From: Dyella telluris
Lineage (GTDB): Bacteria; Pseudomonadota; Gammaproteobacteria; Xanthomonadales; Rhodanobacteraceae
Length of the DNA: 64,000 nt
Direction: 5' to 3'
Assembly: GCF_014297575.1 (NCBI RefSeq)
Contig: NZ_CP060412.1
Span: forward strand, 186,001 to 250,000
Each line of letters starts with the position of its first letter. Position 1 is the first letter of the stretch. Below are positions 18,825-28,289 of the stretch, piece after piece. The translations under genes were made by a program, and so were the position numbers. The notes below the pieces were generated by a model. It saw only the letters and a program-made list of their open reading frames with translations, did not search any database and was not told where the DNA came from.

Positions 18825-20276
18825 ATGCTCAAACAGTTATTCGCCCGCAAAACCGATTTCTCCGACGCCGACGACGCCTCCCACGGCCCTACCCTGCGCC
18901 GCACGCTTGGCCCCTGGGGCATCACCGCGCTGGGCATCGGCGCGGTCATCGGCACCGGCATCTTCGTGGTAACCGGCCAGGCCGCAGCGGAACACGCCGG
19001 CCCGGCGGTACTGATCTCCTTCATCCTGGCGGCGATCTGCAGCGGCTTCACCGCGCTGTGCTACGCCGAGTTCGCCACGCTCATCCCGATCTCGGGCAGC
19101 TCCTATTCGTACGCTTACGCGACGCTGGGCGAGCTGGTGGCCTGGTTCATCGGCTGGAACATGGTGCTGGAATACGGCATCTCGGCATCCGCCGTGGCGG
19201 CAAGCTGGACCGGCTACTTCACCAGCATGCTTGACCAGGTGGGCATCCACCTGCCCATCGCGCTGACGGAGGCACCACTCGCCTTCACCGACGGCCATCT
19301 GGTGGCCACCGGTCACCTGATGAACCTGCCGGCGGTGGCCATCGTGCTGGCACTGACCGCGTTGTGCTACGTGGGCATCAAGGAGTCGTCCGGGCTCAAC
19401 GTGCTGATGGTGGCGCTCAAGGTGGGCCTGATCATCATCGTGGTGGTGGCCGGCTATCGCTACGTGGATCCCGCCAACTGGCACCCGTTCATCCCAGCAA
19501 ACCAGGGCGACGGCAAATACGGCTGGTCGGGCATCATGCGCGGCGCCGCCATGGTGTTCTTCGCCTACATCGGCTTCGAGGCCACCTCGACCGCGGCACA
19601 GGAATGCAAGAATCCACAGCGCGACCTGCCGTTCGGCACACTGGTTTCGCTGGTGATCTGCACCGTGCTCTACCTGGCCATGGCCGCGGTGCTGACAGGG
19701 CTGATCTCCTACACCGAGCTGGGCACCAGTGAACCGGTGGTCACGGCCATCAAGAACCACCCGCAGCTCGGATGGCTGCGCTGGGTGGTCGAGATCGGTG
19801 CGCTGATTGGCCTGTCCTCCGTCATCCTGGTGATGATCATCGCGCAGCCGCGCATCTTCATGATCATGTCGCGCGACGGCTTGTTGCCGAAGGTGTTCAA
19901 CCGCATCCATCCCAAGTACCGCACGCCGCACATCAACACGGTGATCACCGGCCTTGGCATTGCCGTGCTTGCGGCAGTATTCCCGCTCGACCTGCTGGCC
20001 GACCTCACCTCGATGGGCACGCTGATCGCCTTCGTGGCGGTGTGCGCCGGCGTGCTCATCCTGCGCTACACCTCGCCGCAGCTGCATCGCGGTTTCCGGG
20101 TGCCCTGGGCCTGGTTCATCTGCCCGGCCGGCGTGATCAGCTGCCTGGCCCTGCTCTACTTCATGAGCTGGTTCAACTGGTTGCTGATGATCATCTGGAC
20201 GGTCATCGGGCTGGCCATCTACTTTGGCTACGGCGTACGCCACAGCCGGCTGCACAAGCGCCCGAACCCGGCATAA
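18825..20276 (+). CDS. APC-family cationic amino-acid permease (copy 2)
   Basis: Second amino-acid permease, 483 residues, sharing long segments with the preceding gene: GIGAVIGTGIFVVTGQAAAEHAG, CYAEFATLIPISGSSYSYAYATLGELVAWFIGWN, and ECKNPQRDLPFGTL. The N-terminus is shorter, and the loop containing the QPRIFMIMSRDGLLPK motif differs (TSRIFFSMARDGLLPK in copy 1), which suggests a diverged substrate range. About 12 membrane helices. It has its own leader after the intergenic terminator. The pair most likely arose by tandem duplication. Confidence 0.88.
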   Translation: MLKQLFARKTDFSDADDASHGPTLRRTLGPWGITALGIGAVIGTGIFVVTGQAAAEHAGPAVLISFILAAICSGFTALCYAEFATLIPISGSSYSYAYATLGELVAWFIGWNMVLEYGISASAVAASWTGYFTSMLDQVGIHLPIALTEAPLAFTDGHLVATGHLMNLPAVAIVLALTALCYVGIKESSGLNVLMVALKVGLIIIVVVAGYRYVDPANWHPFIPANQGDGKYGWSGIMRGAAMVFFAYIGFEATSTAAQECKNPQRDLPFGTLVSLVICTVLYLAMAAVLTGLISYTELGTSEPVVTAIKNHPQLGWLRWVVEIGALIGLSSVILVMIIAQPRIFMIMSRDGLLPKVFNRIHPKYRTPHINTVITGLGIAVLAAVFPLDLLADLTSMGTLIAFVAVCAGVLILRYTSPQLHRGFRVPWAWFICPAGVISCLALLYFMSWFNWLLMIIWTVIGLAIYFGYGVRHSRLHKRPNPA

Positions 20277-20318
20277 GGCGGATTCGGCGGCGATTTGACG
20301 CCAACGTCGCCGAAAACC

Positions 20319-20346
20319 TCCCCGGAGGCTACATCACCTCCGGGGA
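20319..20346 (+). terminator. Hairpin after the second permease
   Basis: A perfect 10-bp stem with an 8-nt loop lies 42 nt past the permease stop. No T-tract follows, so termination is uncertain. Confidence 0.45.
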
Positions 20347-20692
20347 ACGAATGATCCCCCCTCGGCGATTATTCGTGAGGCCCAGTCTTTAATGATTTCC
20401 TAAGTCTTTGTTTTTTATCGTTTTAACGAGACTTTTTCGAGAAAATCTTGGGGCCTACGGGCCCCAAAATGCCCCGCCAGGAGTATCATCTGTGCTCCGT
20501 GGGTTGATCACTTGGCAGTGGGCCCCGGATTGCCGCCCGGCGCGTCAGGCGGGTCAGCTCCTCGGCCTGACGCGTCTGGGCAGCATCTTCTCTCTCACCG
20601 AGTTCTTCGGTTCGAGTTCTCCTTCGACACATGCGAAAAGCGCGATAGGCGCCGCCTGATGGCGTGAGTGTTCGCGTGCGTGATGATCGTGT

Positions 20693-20729
20693 CGTGGAAA
20701 AGAAAAGGGCCGGCATGCATGCCGGCCCT
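20693..20729 (-). terminator. Rho-independent terminator of the HiPIP gene
   Basis: The palindrome at 20706-20729 (AGGGCCGGCATG and its complement, 12-bp arms) lies 25 nt past the HiPIP stop and is followed on the minus strand by TTTTCTTTTCC. Confidence 0.85.
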
Positions 20730-20754
20730 CGGTTCGCTTGCTTGGCTGAAGCGA

Positions 20755-21087
20755 TCAGGCTTTCTTCGGAGCGTGCGACACGCACCAGCCCTTGGCATTC
20801 ACGGCCTTGCCCGGGAACAGCTGGCACGGGCCATAGCCGGTCGCGCCGCCGGAGTAGAACTGGCAATTGGCGCAATCGTCGCCGGCCTTGTGCTTCGCGT
20901 CGGCGGTCTTGCTGGCGTCCTCGACATAACCCAGCGCCTTGGCAGTCGGATCGGAATCGGCCAGGTGCGGCAGGTCGGCTGCGCGCGACACGCGCGGCAG
21001 GGTACCGATGACCGCGGCAGCGACAGCCGTCCCGGCTGCAGCCTTGAGAAACCGGCGACGCGATTCGATATCTTTCTCGTGCGACAT
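20755..21087 (-). CDS. High-potential iron-sulfur protein (HiPIP)
   Basis: Small periplasmic electron carrier with one [4Fe-4S] cluster, cycling between the 2+ and 3+ states. The 110-residue precursor has a twin-arginine signal (SRRRFLKAAAG, then an alanine-rich hydrophobic stretch ending near VSRAAD at about residue 37). That fits export of the folded cluster protein. The four cluster cysteines are Cys72, Cys75, Cys88 and Cys102 in the family order CxxC...C...C, with a tyrosine (GY at 53-54) preceding them. It is monocistronic with its own terminator. In relatives it may donate electrons to oxidases or other enzymes; the partner is not evident here. Confidence 0.93.
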   Translation of the reverse strand: MSHEKDIESRRRFLKAAAGTAVAAAVIGTLPRVSRAADLPHLADSDPTAKALGYVEDASKTADAKHKAGDDCANCQFYSGGATGYGPCQLFPGKAVNAKGWCVSHAPKKA

Positions 21088-21218
21088 GGGTCCAACCTCC
21101 GTCGTGAAGCATTCATGTTCGCCACGCCCGTGACGAACGATCTCCCGATCCTACTAGCCCCGCCGGTAAGTGGTGAGAATGGATCGCATTTTCGGCCTAT
21201 GCCCTGAAACGGGCGTGG

Positions 21219-21245
21219 TATAGTGTCAAACCATTTGGACGTCCA
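21219..21245 (+). promoter_or_regulatory. Candidate -10 and operator palindrome of the mtn operon
   Basis: A -10-like TATAGT (21219-21224) is followed by a perfect 10-bp palindrome TGGACGTCCA (21236-21245), six nt before the mtnB start codon. The core GACGTC also occurs in MetJ-type boxes. No clear -35 is seen, and the regulator is unknown. Confidence 0.4.
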
Positions 21246-21251
21246 TACACC

Positions 21252-21899
21252 ATGAGCCAGGCTCTTCCCGCCACCATTTCGCCAGCGCTGTTCGCCGAGC
21301 GTTCCGACGCCATCGCCGATGCCGCGCGCGAGCTCGCCGCCGCCGGCTGGACGCCTGCCACCAGCAGCAACTTCTCGATGCGTATCGACGGCGATCACGC
21401 CGCCATCACCATTTCGGGGCGTGACAAGGGCAAGCTCGGCCGCGACGACATCATGTTGATCGACATGAATGGCAAGGCGGTGGGCACCAGCGCCCGCCCC
21501 AGCGCCGAAACGGATCTGCACACGCAGATCTACCGCCGTTATCCCGAGATCAACGTGGTGCTGCACACCCACTCGCGCACCCAGAGCGTCGCCTCGCGCC
21601 TGTTCGCGAAGGACGGCGTGGTGAAGCTGGAGGGCTGGGAGCTGCAGAAGGCCATTGCCGGCGAAACCACCCACGACGCCGAACTGTCGATCCCGGTGTT
21701 CCCCAACACGCAGCACATGCCCGAGCTGGTGGCCCAGGTCGATGCATGGCTGGACAGCGGCCGCCCGCTGCACGCGTACCTCATCAATGGCCACGGTATC
21801 TACACCTGGGGCCGCGACATGGCCGAGACGCGCCGCCACCTGGAGGCGCTGGAATTTCTGCTTGGTTGCGAACTCGATCTCCGGAGACTGTCTGCATGA
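21252..21899 (+). CDS. mtnB: Methylthioribulose-1-phosphate dehydratase
   Basis: Methionine-salvage enzyme that dehydrates 5-methylthioribulose-1-phosphate to a diketo phosphate. It belongs to the class II aldolase/adducin fold and has 215 residues. The zinc-site histidines are visible in [11 protein letters not shown] and in [10 protein letters not shown], and the N-terminal sequence [21 protein letters not shown] is the family substrate loop. Its stop overlaps the mtnD start (ATGA), so the two are translationally coupled. mtnA is not in the window, so the upstream isomerase step is encoded elsewhere. Confidence 0.93.
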   Translation: MSQALPATISPALFAERSDAIADAARELAAAGWTPATSSNFSMRIDGDHAAITISGRDKGKLGRDDIMLIDMNGKAVGTSARPSAETDLHTQIYRRYPEINVVLHTHSRTQSVASRLFAKDGVVKLEGWELQKAIAGETTHDAELSIPVFPNTQHMPELVAQVDAWLDSGRPLHAYLINGHGIYTWGRDMAETRRHLEALEFLLGCELDLRRLSA

Positions 21900-22462
21900 G
21901 CCGCCTGCGCATTTTCAACGACACCCAGCCCCAGTCCCCGCTCTCGGTCCATACCGAGCACGTGGATATCGCCCACGAACTGTCGAAGATCGGCGTGCGC
22001 TTCGAGCAGTGGGACGCCAGCCAGCCCATCGCCCCCGGTGCCAGCCAGGACGAGGTGATTGCGGCCTACCGTGGCGACATCGACCGACTGATGGCCGAAG
22101 AGGGCTACCAGGCCGTGGACGTGATCAGCCTGAAGCCCGATCACCCGGAGCGCGCCGCGCTGCGCCAGAAGTTCCTTAGCGAGCACACGCACAGCGAGGA
22201 CGAAGTGCGCTTCTTCGTCGCGGGCGCCGGCCAGTTCACCCTGCATGTGAACGGCAAGGTCTACGACGTGCTGTGCGAACAGGGCGACCTGATCGGCGTA
22301 CCGGACGGCACCCGCCACTGGTTCGACATGAGCGAATCGCCCTACTTCGTGGCCATCCGCCTGTTCACCAACAAGGATGGCTGGGTGGCACAGTTCACCG
22401 GCGAAGAGATCGCCACGCAGTTCCCCCGCATGACGCCGCACGCCTCCGCCGAGGCCGCCTGA
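21896..22462 (+). CDS. mtnD: Acireductone dioxygenase
   Basis: Cupin-fold metalloenzyme of methionine salvage; with iron it yields the methionine precursor 2-keto-4-methylthiobutyrate, with nickel an off-pathway product. It has 188 residues. The metal ligands His97, His99, Glu103 and His141 align one residue off the characterised Klebsiella enzyme (96, 98, 102, 140). ATG 21896 overlaps the mtnB stop by ATGA and gives the standard N-terminus. mtnC follows after 120 nt containing GC-rich inverted repeats (for example CCGGCCGG near 22470-22490). Confidence 0.95.
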   Translation: MSRLRIFNDTQPQSPLSVHTEHVDIAHELSKIGVRFEQWDASQPIAPGASQDEVIAAYRGDIDRLMAEEGYQAVDVISLKPDHPERAALRQKFLSEHTHSEDEVRFFVAGAGQFTLHVNGKVYDVLCEQGDLIGVPDGTRHWFDMSESPYFVAIRLFTNKDGWVAQFTGEEIATQFPRMTPHASAEAA

Positions 22463-22582
22463 GTGCTCACCCGGCCGGCCACCGGCCGGAGCGGTGAACC
22501 CCATCATGAACCGCGGCACCGCCCCTCGCTCCCGGGGGGCGGCGCCGGGTAAGCTTGTCGCCCCCTGTCCCGGCCTCCCCGC

Positions 22583-23269
22583 ATGACCGTCATCCGCGCC
22601 ATCGTCACCGACATCGAGGGCACCACCAGCTCGATCAGCTTCGTGAAGGACGTGCTGTTCCCGTACGCCCACAAGCGCCTGCCCGCTTTCATCGAAACGC
22701 ACGGCGACACCCCGGAGGTGCAGCACTGGCTGCACGAGGCGGCCAAGGAAGCTGGCATCGTCGAGGCCCCTCGCCAGGAAATCATCGAACTGCTGCTGCG
22801 CTGGATCAAGGAAGACCGCAAGTCCACCGCGCTCAAGGCGCTGCAAGGCATGATCTGGCAGGAAGGCTACGCCAACGGCGAATACCAGGCGCACGTCTAC
22901 CCGGAAGTGTCGGCCAGGCTGCACGCATGGCGCGGCGAGGGCCTGCACCTGTACGTTTATTCGTCAGGCTCGGTCCCTGCACAGAAGCTGTTCTTCCGCT
23001 ACAGCGAGGCGGGCGATCTCACGCCGATGTTCTCCGGCTATTTCGATACCGAAACCGGTCCCAAGCGCGAGCGCGTTTCCTATGAGCGCATCGCCGAGGC
23101 CATCGGCGAGCAGCCGGCGCACCTGTTGTTCCTCTCCGACATTGTCGAAGAGCTGGATGCCGCGCGCGCCGCGGGCTACAGCACGGGCTGGCTGGTGCGC
23201 GAGCCGATGGCGATGCCGGATGCGCCGGCCCACCCTGCCTACCGCACGTTCGACGACATCGTCGTCTGA
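22583..23269 (+). CDS. mtnC: Enolase-phosphatase E1
   Basis: Bifunctional HAD-superfamily enzyme that enolises and dephosphorylates the mtnB product to acireductone, the mtnD substrate. It has 228 residues. Motif I is DIEGTT with Asp10 and Glu12, the DxE variant typical of E1 enzymes; motif II is in YSSGS and motif III in SDIVEELDAA. It is the third gene of the mtnB-mtnD-mtnC set. The C13 protease gene starts 17 nt downstream and may be cotranscribed. Confidence 0.94.
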   Translation: MTVIRAIVTDIEGTTSSISFVKDVLFPYAHKRLPAFIETHGDTPEVQHWLHEAAKEAGIVEAPRQEIIELLLRWIKEDRKSTALKALQGMIWQEGYANGEYQAHVYPEVSARLHAWRGEGLHLYVYSSGSVPAQKLFFRYSEAGDLTPMFSGYFDTETGPKRERVSYERIAEAIGEQPAHLLFLSDIVEELDAARAAGYSTGWLVREPMAMPDAPAHPAYRTFDDIVV

Positions 23270-23286
23270 TCGTCACGAGCCCCGCC

Positions 23287-24315
23287 ATGCGTACTGCCCT
23301 GACCGCCCTGCTCGCTTTCGCAGCCGGCGTATTGCTCATGGTGGGCCTGTCCCATCACGCAGCCGGCCCGGCGAACGGTAATGGGCAGGCGCAGCCGGCA
23401 CCGGCAGCATCGGCTCCCGCCCCGCCCAGCTCCACGACCACGGACGAAGACAACTCGACCGCCGATAACTGGCCCGCACAGGCCCCGTCGCCGGAACAGG
23501 TCATGTACGCCCAGCGCAACATGGTGCACAAGGCACTGGCTGAACTGGGCCCGCGCACGCCGGGGCGTCCAAACCTCTATGTGGTGGCGTTCGGCGCCGA
23601 CGGCGGCGAAGACGTGTTCCGCAACGAAGCCGAATACGCCGCAAAAATGTTCCCGCAGCGCTTCGGCGCGGATACGCATGTGGTCGTGCTGGAGAACAAC
23701 CCCGGCTCGCTGGAGAAACATCCGCTGGCGAGCTGGAGCAACCTCGAGGAAACGCTCGACGGCCTCGCCAGCCTGATGAAGCCCGACGAGGACATCCTGC
23801 TGCTCTACCTCACCACGCACGGCGACGAAGACCACAACCTGCTGGTGGACATGGATCCGCTACCGCTGGACCAGATCGGCGCCAGCGACCTGTCGGACAT
23901 CCTCGCCAAGCGTCCCTTCAAGTGGAAGGTAGTGGTGGTGAATGCCTGCTACTCCGGCGGCTTCGTGCCGCCGCTGCAGGGCCCCGGCACGCTGGTCATC
24001 ACTGCCGCCCGCGCGGATCGCAGCTCGTTCGGCTGCGGCAGCGACTCGGACATCACCTACTTCGGGCACGCGTGGCTGGTCGACGGCCTCAACCGCACGC
24101 CGGATTTCATGGAAGCCTTCCGCCTGGCCTCCAGTGAGATCTCTCAGTGGGAAGCCAAGGACAAGCTGACCCCCTCGGAGCCGCAGATGAGTGTCGGCAG
24201 CGGCATTGCCGAGCAGCTCGCCCTGTGGCGCAAGCACATCACGCCCGGCGCGGCTGTACCGTTCAAGCCGGCGGTGCCGGCCACGCTGCTCAATCGCCCC
24301 ACCGAACCACGCTGA
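23287..24315 (+). CDS. C13 (legumain-like) family cysteine peptidase, exported
   Basis: Predicted clan CD cysteine protease of 342 residues. The catalytic dyad is visible: His178 in YLTTHGDEDH and Cys221 in VVNACYSGG, both preceded by hydrophobic strands as in legumain and GPI8-type enzymes. The N-terminus has a hydrophobic signal or anchor (about 5-23) and then a Pro/Ala/Ser/Thr-rich linker (about 30-60), placing the protease domain in the periplasm, possibly tethered. Substrate unknown; eukaryotic relatives cleave after Asn or Asp. It lies 17 nt after mtnC and 8 nt from the convergent cysA. Confidence 0.85.
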   Translation: MRTALTALLAFAAGVLLMVGLSHHAAGPANGNGQAQPAPAASAPAPPSSTTTDEDNSTADNWPAQAPSPEQVMYAQRNMVHKALAELGPRTPGRPNLYVVAFGADGGEDVFRNEAEYAAKMFPQRFGADTHVVVLENNPGSLEKHPLASWSNLEETLDGLASLMKPDEDILLLYLTTHGDEDHNLLVDMDPLPLDQIGASDLSDILAKRPFKWKVVVVNACYSGGFVPPLQGPGTLVITAARADRSSFGCGSDSDITYFGHAWLVDGLNRTPDFMEAFRLASSEISQWEAKDKLTPSEPQMSVGSGIAEQLALWRKHITPGAAVPFKPAVPATLLNRPTEPR

Positions 24316-24323
24316 CCTGCCGG

Positions 24324-25442
24324 TTACGCGGGCACGGGACTCCGCGCCTGCCAGATCCATCGCTCCGCACTGAGCGGACCGTTCGGTCCATCCAGCGGAA
24401 ACAGCACGGCGCTGCGTGGCGCAACCCGCAGCACCGTGCCCGCATGCAGCCCCAGGCGAGACAGATCCTCGCTGGCCACGTCGGCCTCCAGCGCCAGGTC
24501 GAGCGAGGCGACATGCAGATCCAGATGCGCCACGCTGCCCGCCAGGTAGACATGACGCAGATGCGCCTCCCAGGCCGGCTGTGACGGTGGCACGGCCAGG
24601 CGCAATTGTTCCGGCCGCACGTACGCCACGGCCTCGCCAAACCGCCCCTGCCAGGGATCGTCGCCCAGCCCCCAGCTGCCCGCACCCAGGCCACCGGCAT
24701 CACGTCGCACCGTGAAGCGGTTGACCTTGCCGATGAACTCGCACACGAATGGCGTGGCGGGCTGGTGATAGATCACTTCCGGCGGGCCCACCTGCTCGAT
24801 GCGTCCGTTGTTCATCACGGCGACGCGATCGGCCAGTTCCAGCGCCTCTTCCTGATCGTGGGTGACGAAGATGGTGGTGAGCTCCAGCTCTTCATGCAGC
24901 TCGCGCAGCCATCGACGCAGATTCACGCGCACCTGTGCGTCCAGCGCACCGAACGGCTCGTCGAGCAACAGCATGTCCGGCTCGACCGCCAATGCGCGCG
25001 CCAGGGCCACGCGTTGCCGCTGGCCACCGGAAAGTTGGGTGGGATAACGATGCCCCATGCCATCGAGCTGCACGCGCTGCAACAGCCTGTCCACGCGCGC
25101 GCGGATCTCGCTGCGCGAAGGGCGGGAACGCCACGGCCGCACGCGCAGGCCGAAGGCCACGTTCTCGATCACGGTAAGGTGGCGAAACAGCGCGTAGTGC
25201 TGGAACACCATGCCGATGCGACGTTCACGTGCCGGCGTGGCCAGGAAGTTTTCGCCATTGCCCAGCACGCTGCCGCTGTCGGGGTAATCCAGCCCGGCCA
25301 GGATGCGCAGCAGGGTCGTCTTGCCCGAGCCGGAGGGCCCCAGCAGGGCCAGGAACTCACCCGGCGCAATGCTCAGGCTGACATCGTCCAGCGCCTGGAA
25401 GCCGGCGAAACGACGATGGAGTCGGGACAATTCAAGCAACAT
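24324..25442 (-). CDS. cysA: Sulfate/thiosulfate ABC transporter ATP-binding protein
   Basis: Cytoplasmic ATPase that powers sulfate uptake, 372 residues. The nucleotide-binding domain shows Walker A ([12 protein letters not shown]), the Q-loop, the signature [15 protein letters not shown], Walker B ([12 protein letters not shown]) and the switch histidine ([10 protein letters not shown]). A C-terminal extension from about residue 240 forms the TOBE regulatory domain ([11 protein letters not shown]). It is last in sbp-cysT-cysW-cysA and starts 9 nt after cysW. Confidence 0.94.
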   Translation of the reverse strand: MLLELSRLHRRFAGFQALDDVSLSIAPGEFLALLGPSGSGKTTLLRILAGLDYPDSGSVLGNGENFLATPARERRIGMVFQHYALFRHLTVIENVAFGLRVRPWRSRPSRSEIRARVDRLLQRVQLDGMGHRYPTQLSGGQRQRVALARALAVEPDMLLLDEPFGALDAQVRVNLRRWLRELHEELELTTIFVTHDQEEALELADRVAVMNNGRIEQVGPPEVIYHQPATPFVCEFIGKVNRFTVRRDAGGLGAGSWGLGDDPWQGRFGEAVAYVRPEQLRLAVPPSQPAWEAHLRHVYLAGSVAHLDLHVASLDLALEADVASEDLSRLGLHAGTVLRVAPRSAVLFPLDGPNGPLSAERWIWQARSPVPA

Positions 25443-25451
25443 GCCGTTCCC

Positions 25452-26315
25452 TCAATGACCGCCGGGCGCATGGGCGGCAATCTCGTCGCCATAGCGCCAT
25501 TCCAGCAGCGTCTTCACCGCCAGCGTCACCAGTGCCAGCAGGGCCAGCAGGGAGGCCACCGCAAAAGCGCCGACGTACTCGTACTCGTTGTACCGCATCT
25601 CCACCTCCAGCGGCATCGTGGTGGTTAGCCCACGGATGTGGCCCGACACCACCGACACCGCGCCGAACTCGCCCATGGCGCGGGCATTGCACAGCAGCAC
25701 GCCGTACAGCAGCGCCCAGCGGATGTTCGGCAGCGTGACACGGAAGAACATCTGCCAGCCGCTGGCGCCCAGCACGCGGGCGGCTTCTTCCTCCTCACTG
25801 CCCTGCGCCTGCATCAGTGGAATCAGCTCGCGCGCAACGAACGGCAACGTCACGAAAATGGTCGCCAGCACCAGGCCGGGCACCGCGAAGATGATCTTGA
25901 CGCCATGACGGTCCAGCCACGGACCAAACCAGCCCTGCGCGCCGAACAGCAGCACGTAGACCAGGCCCGAGACCACCGGCGACACAGAGAACGGCAGATC
26001 GATGAGCGCACCCAGCAGCGCCTTGCCGCGAAACTCGAACCGCGTCATCGCCCATGCCGCGGCAACGCCAAACAGCACATTCATCGGCACGGCGATCACC
26101 GCCACCAGCAGGGTGAGGTGGATGGCGGACAGCGCCTCCGGCTCCTTGATGGCTTCAAGATACGGCCCGACACCTTGCCGCAGCGCCTCGACGAATACCG
26201 TTGCCAGCGGCAGCAGCAGGAACAGCACCAGGAATACCACTGCCAGCGCGATCAGCAGCAGATGCACCAGCCGACGCGGCCAGGCCACCGGGCGTGAACG
26301 TGCCGGCGCACTCAT
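25452..26315 (-). CDS. cysW: Sulfate ABC transporter permease CysW
   Basis: One of two inner-membrane permeases of the sulfate importer, 287 residues with six helices. The cytoplasmic coupling motif appears as [48 protein letters not shown] is a CysW signature. ATG 26315 overlaps the cysT stop (ATGA), so the two permeases are translationally coupled and probably made in equal amounts; the same frame is open further upstream, but only as an antisense-like extension inside cysT. Confidence 0.94.
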   Translation of the reverse strand: MSAPARSRPVAWPRRLVHLLLIALAVVFLVLFLLLPLATVFVEALRQGVGPYLEAIKEPEALSAIHLTLLVAVIAVPMNVLFGVAAAWAMTRFEFRGKALLGALIDLPFSVSPVVSGLVYVLLFGAQGWFGPWLDRHGVKIIFAVPGLVLATIFVTLPFVARELIPLMQAQGSEEEEAARVLGASGWQMFFRVTLPNIRWALLYGVLLCNARAMGEFGAVSVVSGHIRGLTTTMPLEVEMRYNEYEYVGAFAVASLLALLALVTLAVKTLLEWRYGDEIAAHAPGGH

Positions 26316-27136
26316 GCGGCACGCTCCGCCCAGCGATGACTCCAGCGCTGCAGCAAGGCCACCAGCACCAGCAGGCCAAACGACAGCGACAGCATGGCCA
26401 CGCCCAGCGCAGCCGCGCCCGCCACATCGAACTGTTCCAGCTTCTGCACGATCAGCAGCGGTGCAATTTCCGAGCGCATTGGAATGTTGCCGGCGATGAA
26501 GATCACCGAGCCGTACTCGCCCACCGCGCGCGCCAGCGCCAGCGCGAAACCGGTCAGCAGCGTCGGCGCCAGCATCGGCAGGATCACGCGGAAGAAGGTC
26601 TGCCAGCGCTGTGCGCCAAGGCTTTCGGCAGCCTCTTCCACATCGCGCTCCAGCGAAGCCAGCACGGGTTGCAGCGTGCGCACCACGAACGGAAAGCCCA
26701 CGAAGACCATGGCGATGAAGACGCCCAGCGGCGTGTAGGCCACCTTGATGCCCAGCGGCTCCAGCCATCGCCCGATCCAGCCGTTGGGCGCGTACAGCGT
26801 GGTCAGTGCAATGCCGGCCACAGCCGTAGGCAGCGCAAACGGAAGATCCACGAGCGCGTCGAACAGGCGGCGCCCGGGAAAGCGGTAACGCACCAGCACC
26901 CAGCCCACCAGCAGGCCGATCACCGCATTGATCAGCGCCGCGACCACCGCGCCACCCACGCTCAGGCGCAGCGCCGCCAGGGTGCGCGGTGCCGACAGCA
27001 GCCGCACCAGTCCTTCAAAACCGATACCGGAGGCTTTCCAGGCCAGCGCCGCCAGCGGCAGCATGACGATCAGGCCGAGATAAATCAGCGCGTAGCCGAG
27101 GCTGAGGCCGAATCCCGGGAGTACGCGCCTGCGCAT
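26312..27136 (-). CDS. cysT: Sulfate ABC transporter permease CysT (CysU)
   Basis: Second permease of the sulfate importer, 274 residues and six predicted helices. The coupling loop reads [23 protein letters not shown], and the family motif [12 protein letters not shown] follows. ATG 27136 begins the usual [11 protein letters not shown]-terminus. It lies 4 nt after the sbp stop and overlaps cysW by 4 nt. Confidence 0.94.
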   Translation of the reverse strand: MRRRVLPGFGLSLGYALIYLGLIVMLPLAALAWKASGIGFEGLVRLLSAPRTLAALRLSVGGAVVAALINAVIGLLVGWVLVRYRFPGRRLFDALVDLPFALPTAVAGIALTTLYAPNGWIGRWLEPLGIKVAYTPLGVFIAMVFVGFPFVVRTLQPVLASLERDVEEAAESLGAQRWQTFFRVILPMLAPTLLTGFALALARAVGEYGSVIFIAGNIPMRSEIAPLLIVQKLEQFDVAGAAALGVAMLSLSFGLLVLVALLQRWSHRWAERAA

Positions 27137-27140
27137 GATC

Positions 27141-28142
27141 TCAGCTTCCCGGCCCCAGCTGATCGAAAATCGCCCCATCGGCGAAGAACTTCGCCTGCAC
27201 CTGACGCCAGTCGCCAAACAACTCGGCCAGGGTGAAGGTATGCGTCGCGGGGAACTGGCTGGCGTAGCGCGCGGCCACGTCGGCGGCGCGTGGGCGATAG
27301 AAGTTCTTCGCGGCGATGTCCTGTCCCTGCGGCGAATACAGGAACTCCACATAGGCCTGCGCGATGGCCCGCGTACCGTGCTTGTCGACATTGCTGTCCA
27401 CCACGGCCACCGGCGGCTCCGCCACGATGGTCACCGACGGCACCACGATCTCGAAGGTATCGCCGCCCAGCTGCCGCTTCGCCAGCAGGGCTTCGTTCTC
27501 CCACGCGATCAGCACGTCACCCACGCCACGCTGCACAAAGGTGTTGGTGGCGCCACGCGCGCCCGTGTCGAGCACCGGCACGTGCTTGTACAGCTCCTTC
27601 ACATAGGTCCGTGCCGTGGCCTCGCTGCCACCGGCCTGCTTGAGCGCATAGCCCCATGCGGCAAGGAAATTCCAGCGCGCGCCGCCGGAGGATTTCGGAT
27701 TCGGCGTCACCACCTGGATGCCCGGTCGCACCAGGTCGGCCCAGTCCTTGATGCCCTTGGGATTGCCCTTGCGCACCAGGAACACGATGGTGGAGGTGTA
27801 CGGCGTGGCGTTGTTCGGCAGCTTCTTCTGCCAGTCCTTCGCGAGCAGGCCGCGATCGGCAATGGCGTCGATGTCATAGGCCAGCGCAAGAGTGACTACA
27901 TCGGCGGGGAGTCCATCCACTACCGAGCGCGCCTGCTTGCCTGAGCCGCCGTGGGACATCTTGATGCTGACGTCGTCGCCATGCTGCGACTTCCACTGCG
28001 CGGCGAAGGCGGTATTGATCTGCCGGTACAGCTCGCGCGTGGGATCGTAGGAGACATTCAGCAGCGAGGCATCCCCGGCACAGGCGGCGCCGGACAGCCA
28101 CATGCCTGCCGCCACGAGCCATACCAGGATCGATTTCTTCAT
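27141..28142 (-). CDS. sbp: Periplasmic sulfate-binding protein
   Basis: Substrate-binding protein that delivers sulfate to CysTWA. It has 333 residues with a Sec signal peptide ([18 protein letters not shown], cleavage after about AACAG). The family signatures [17 protein letters not shown] and [12 protein letters not shown], and the anion-site region [19 protein letters not shown], are present. ATG 28142 is preferred over the longer frame because it starts the signal peptide and has AGGAGG upstream. A possible promoter is TTGCAG-16-TAGTCT just upstream on the minus strand. No CysB site could be assigned by eye. Confidence 0.95.
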   Translation of the reverse strand: MKKSILVWLVAAGMWLSGAACAGDASLLNVSYDPTRELYRQINTAFAAQWKSQHGDDVSIKMSHGGSGKQARSVVDGLPADVVTLALAYDIDAIADRGLLAKDWQKKLPNNATPYTSTIVFLVRKGNPKGIKDWADLVRPGIQVVTPNPKSSGGARWNFLAAWGYALKQAGGSEATARTYVKELYKHVPVLDTGARGATNTFVQRGVGDVLIAWENEALLAKRQLGGDTFEIVVPSVTIVAEPPVAVVDSNVDKHGTRAIAQAYVEFLYSPQGQDIAAKNFYRPRAADVAARYASQFPATHTFTLAELFGDWRQVQAKFFADGAIFDQLGPGS

Positions 28143-28289
28143 GACGCCTCCTGCGGAACGATGAAGCAGCAGACTAGCGTTGGCCGGCAAAGCTGCAAAA
28201 TCGCAATATGTCATATCGTCATGTCGGGACCTTGCGCGACATCAGCCCATGGGTGGCCGATTTGCGCAAGGCGACACTGGAAGCCACGT

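Larger units (their letters stand above)
20277..20754. other. Gene-free structured gap, partly AT-rich
   Basis: This 478-nt gap between two convergent genes holds no credible coding frame. It contains: a 10-bp hairpin at 20319-20346 (TCCCCGGAGG / CCTCCGGGGA, 8-nt loop) shortly after the permease stop; a strikingly AT-rich block at about 20361-20450; an 8-bp hairpin with a TACG loop at 20448-20467 (TTGGGGCC / GGCCCCAA), followed on the minus strand by GATTTTC; a 10-bp inverted repeat at 20541-20550 / 20565-20574 (CGCGTCAGGC / GCCTGACGCG); and the HiPIP terminator. A small RNA is possible but not shown. Confidence 0.5.

Noticed and set aside
21088..21251. SAM riboswitch ahead of mtnB
   Set aside because: The space after the -10 box is under 30 nt, far too short, and no matching helices are visible.
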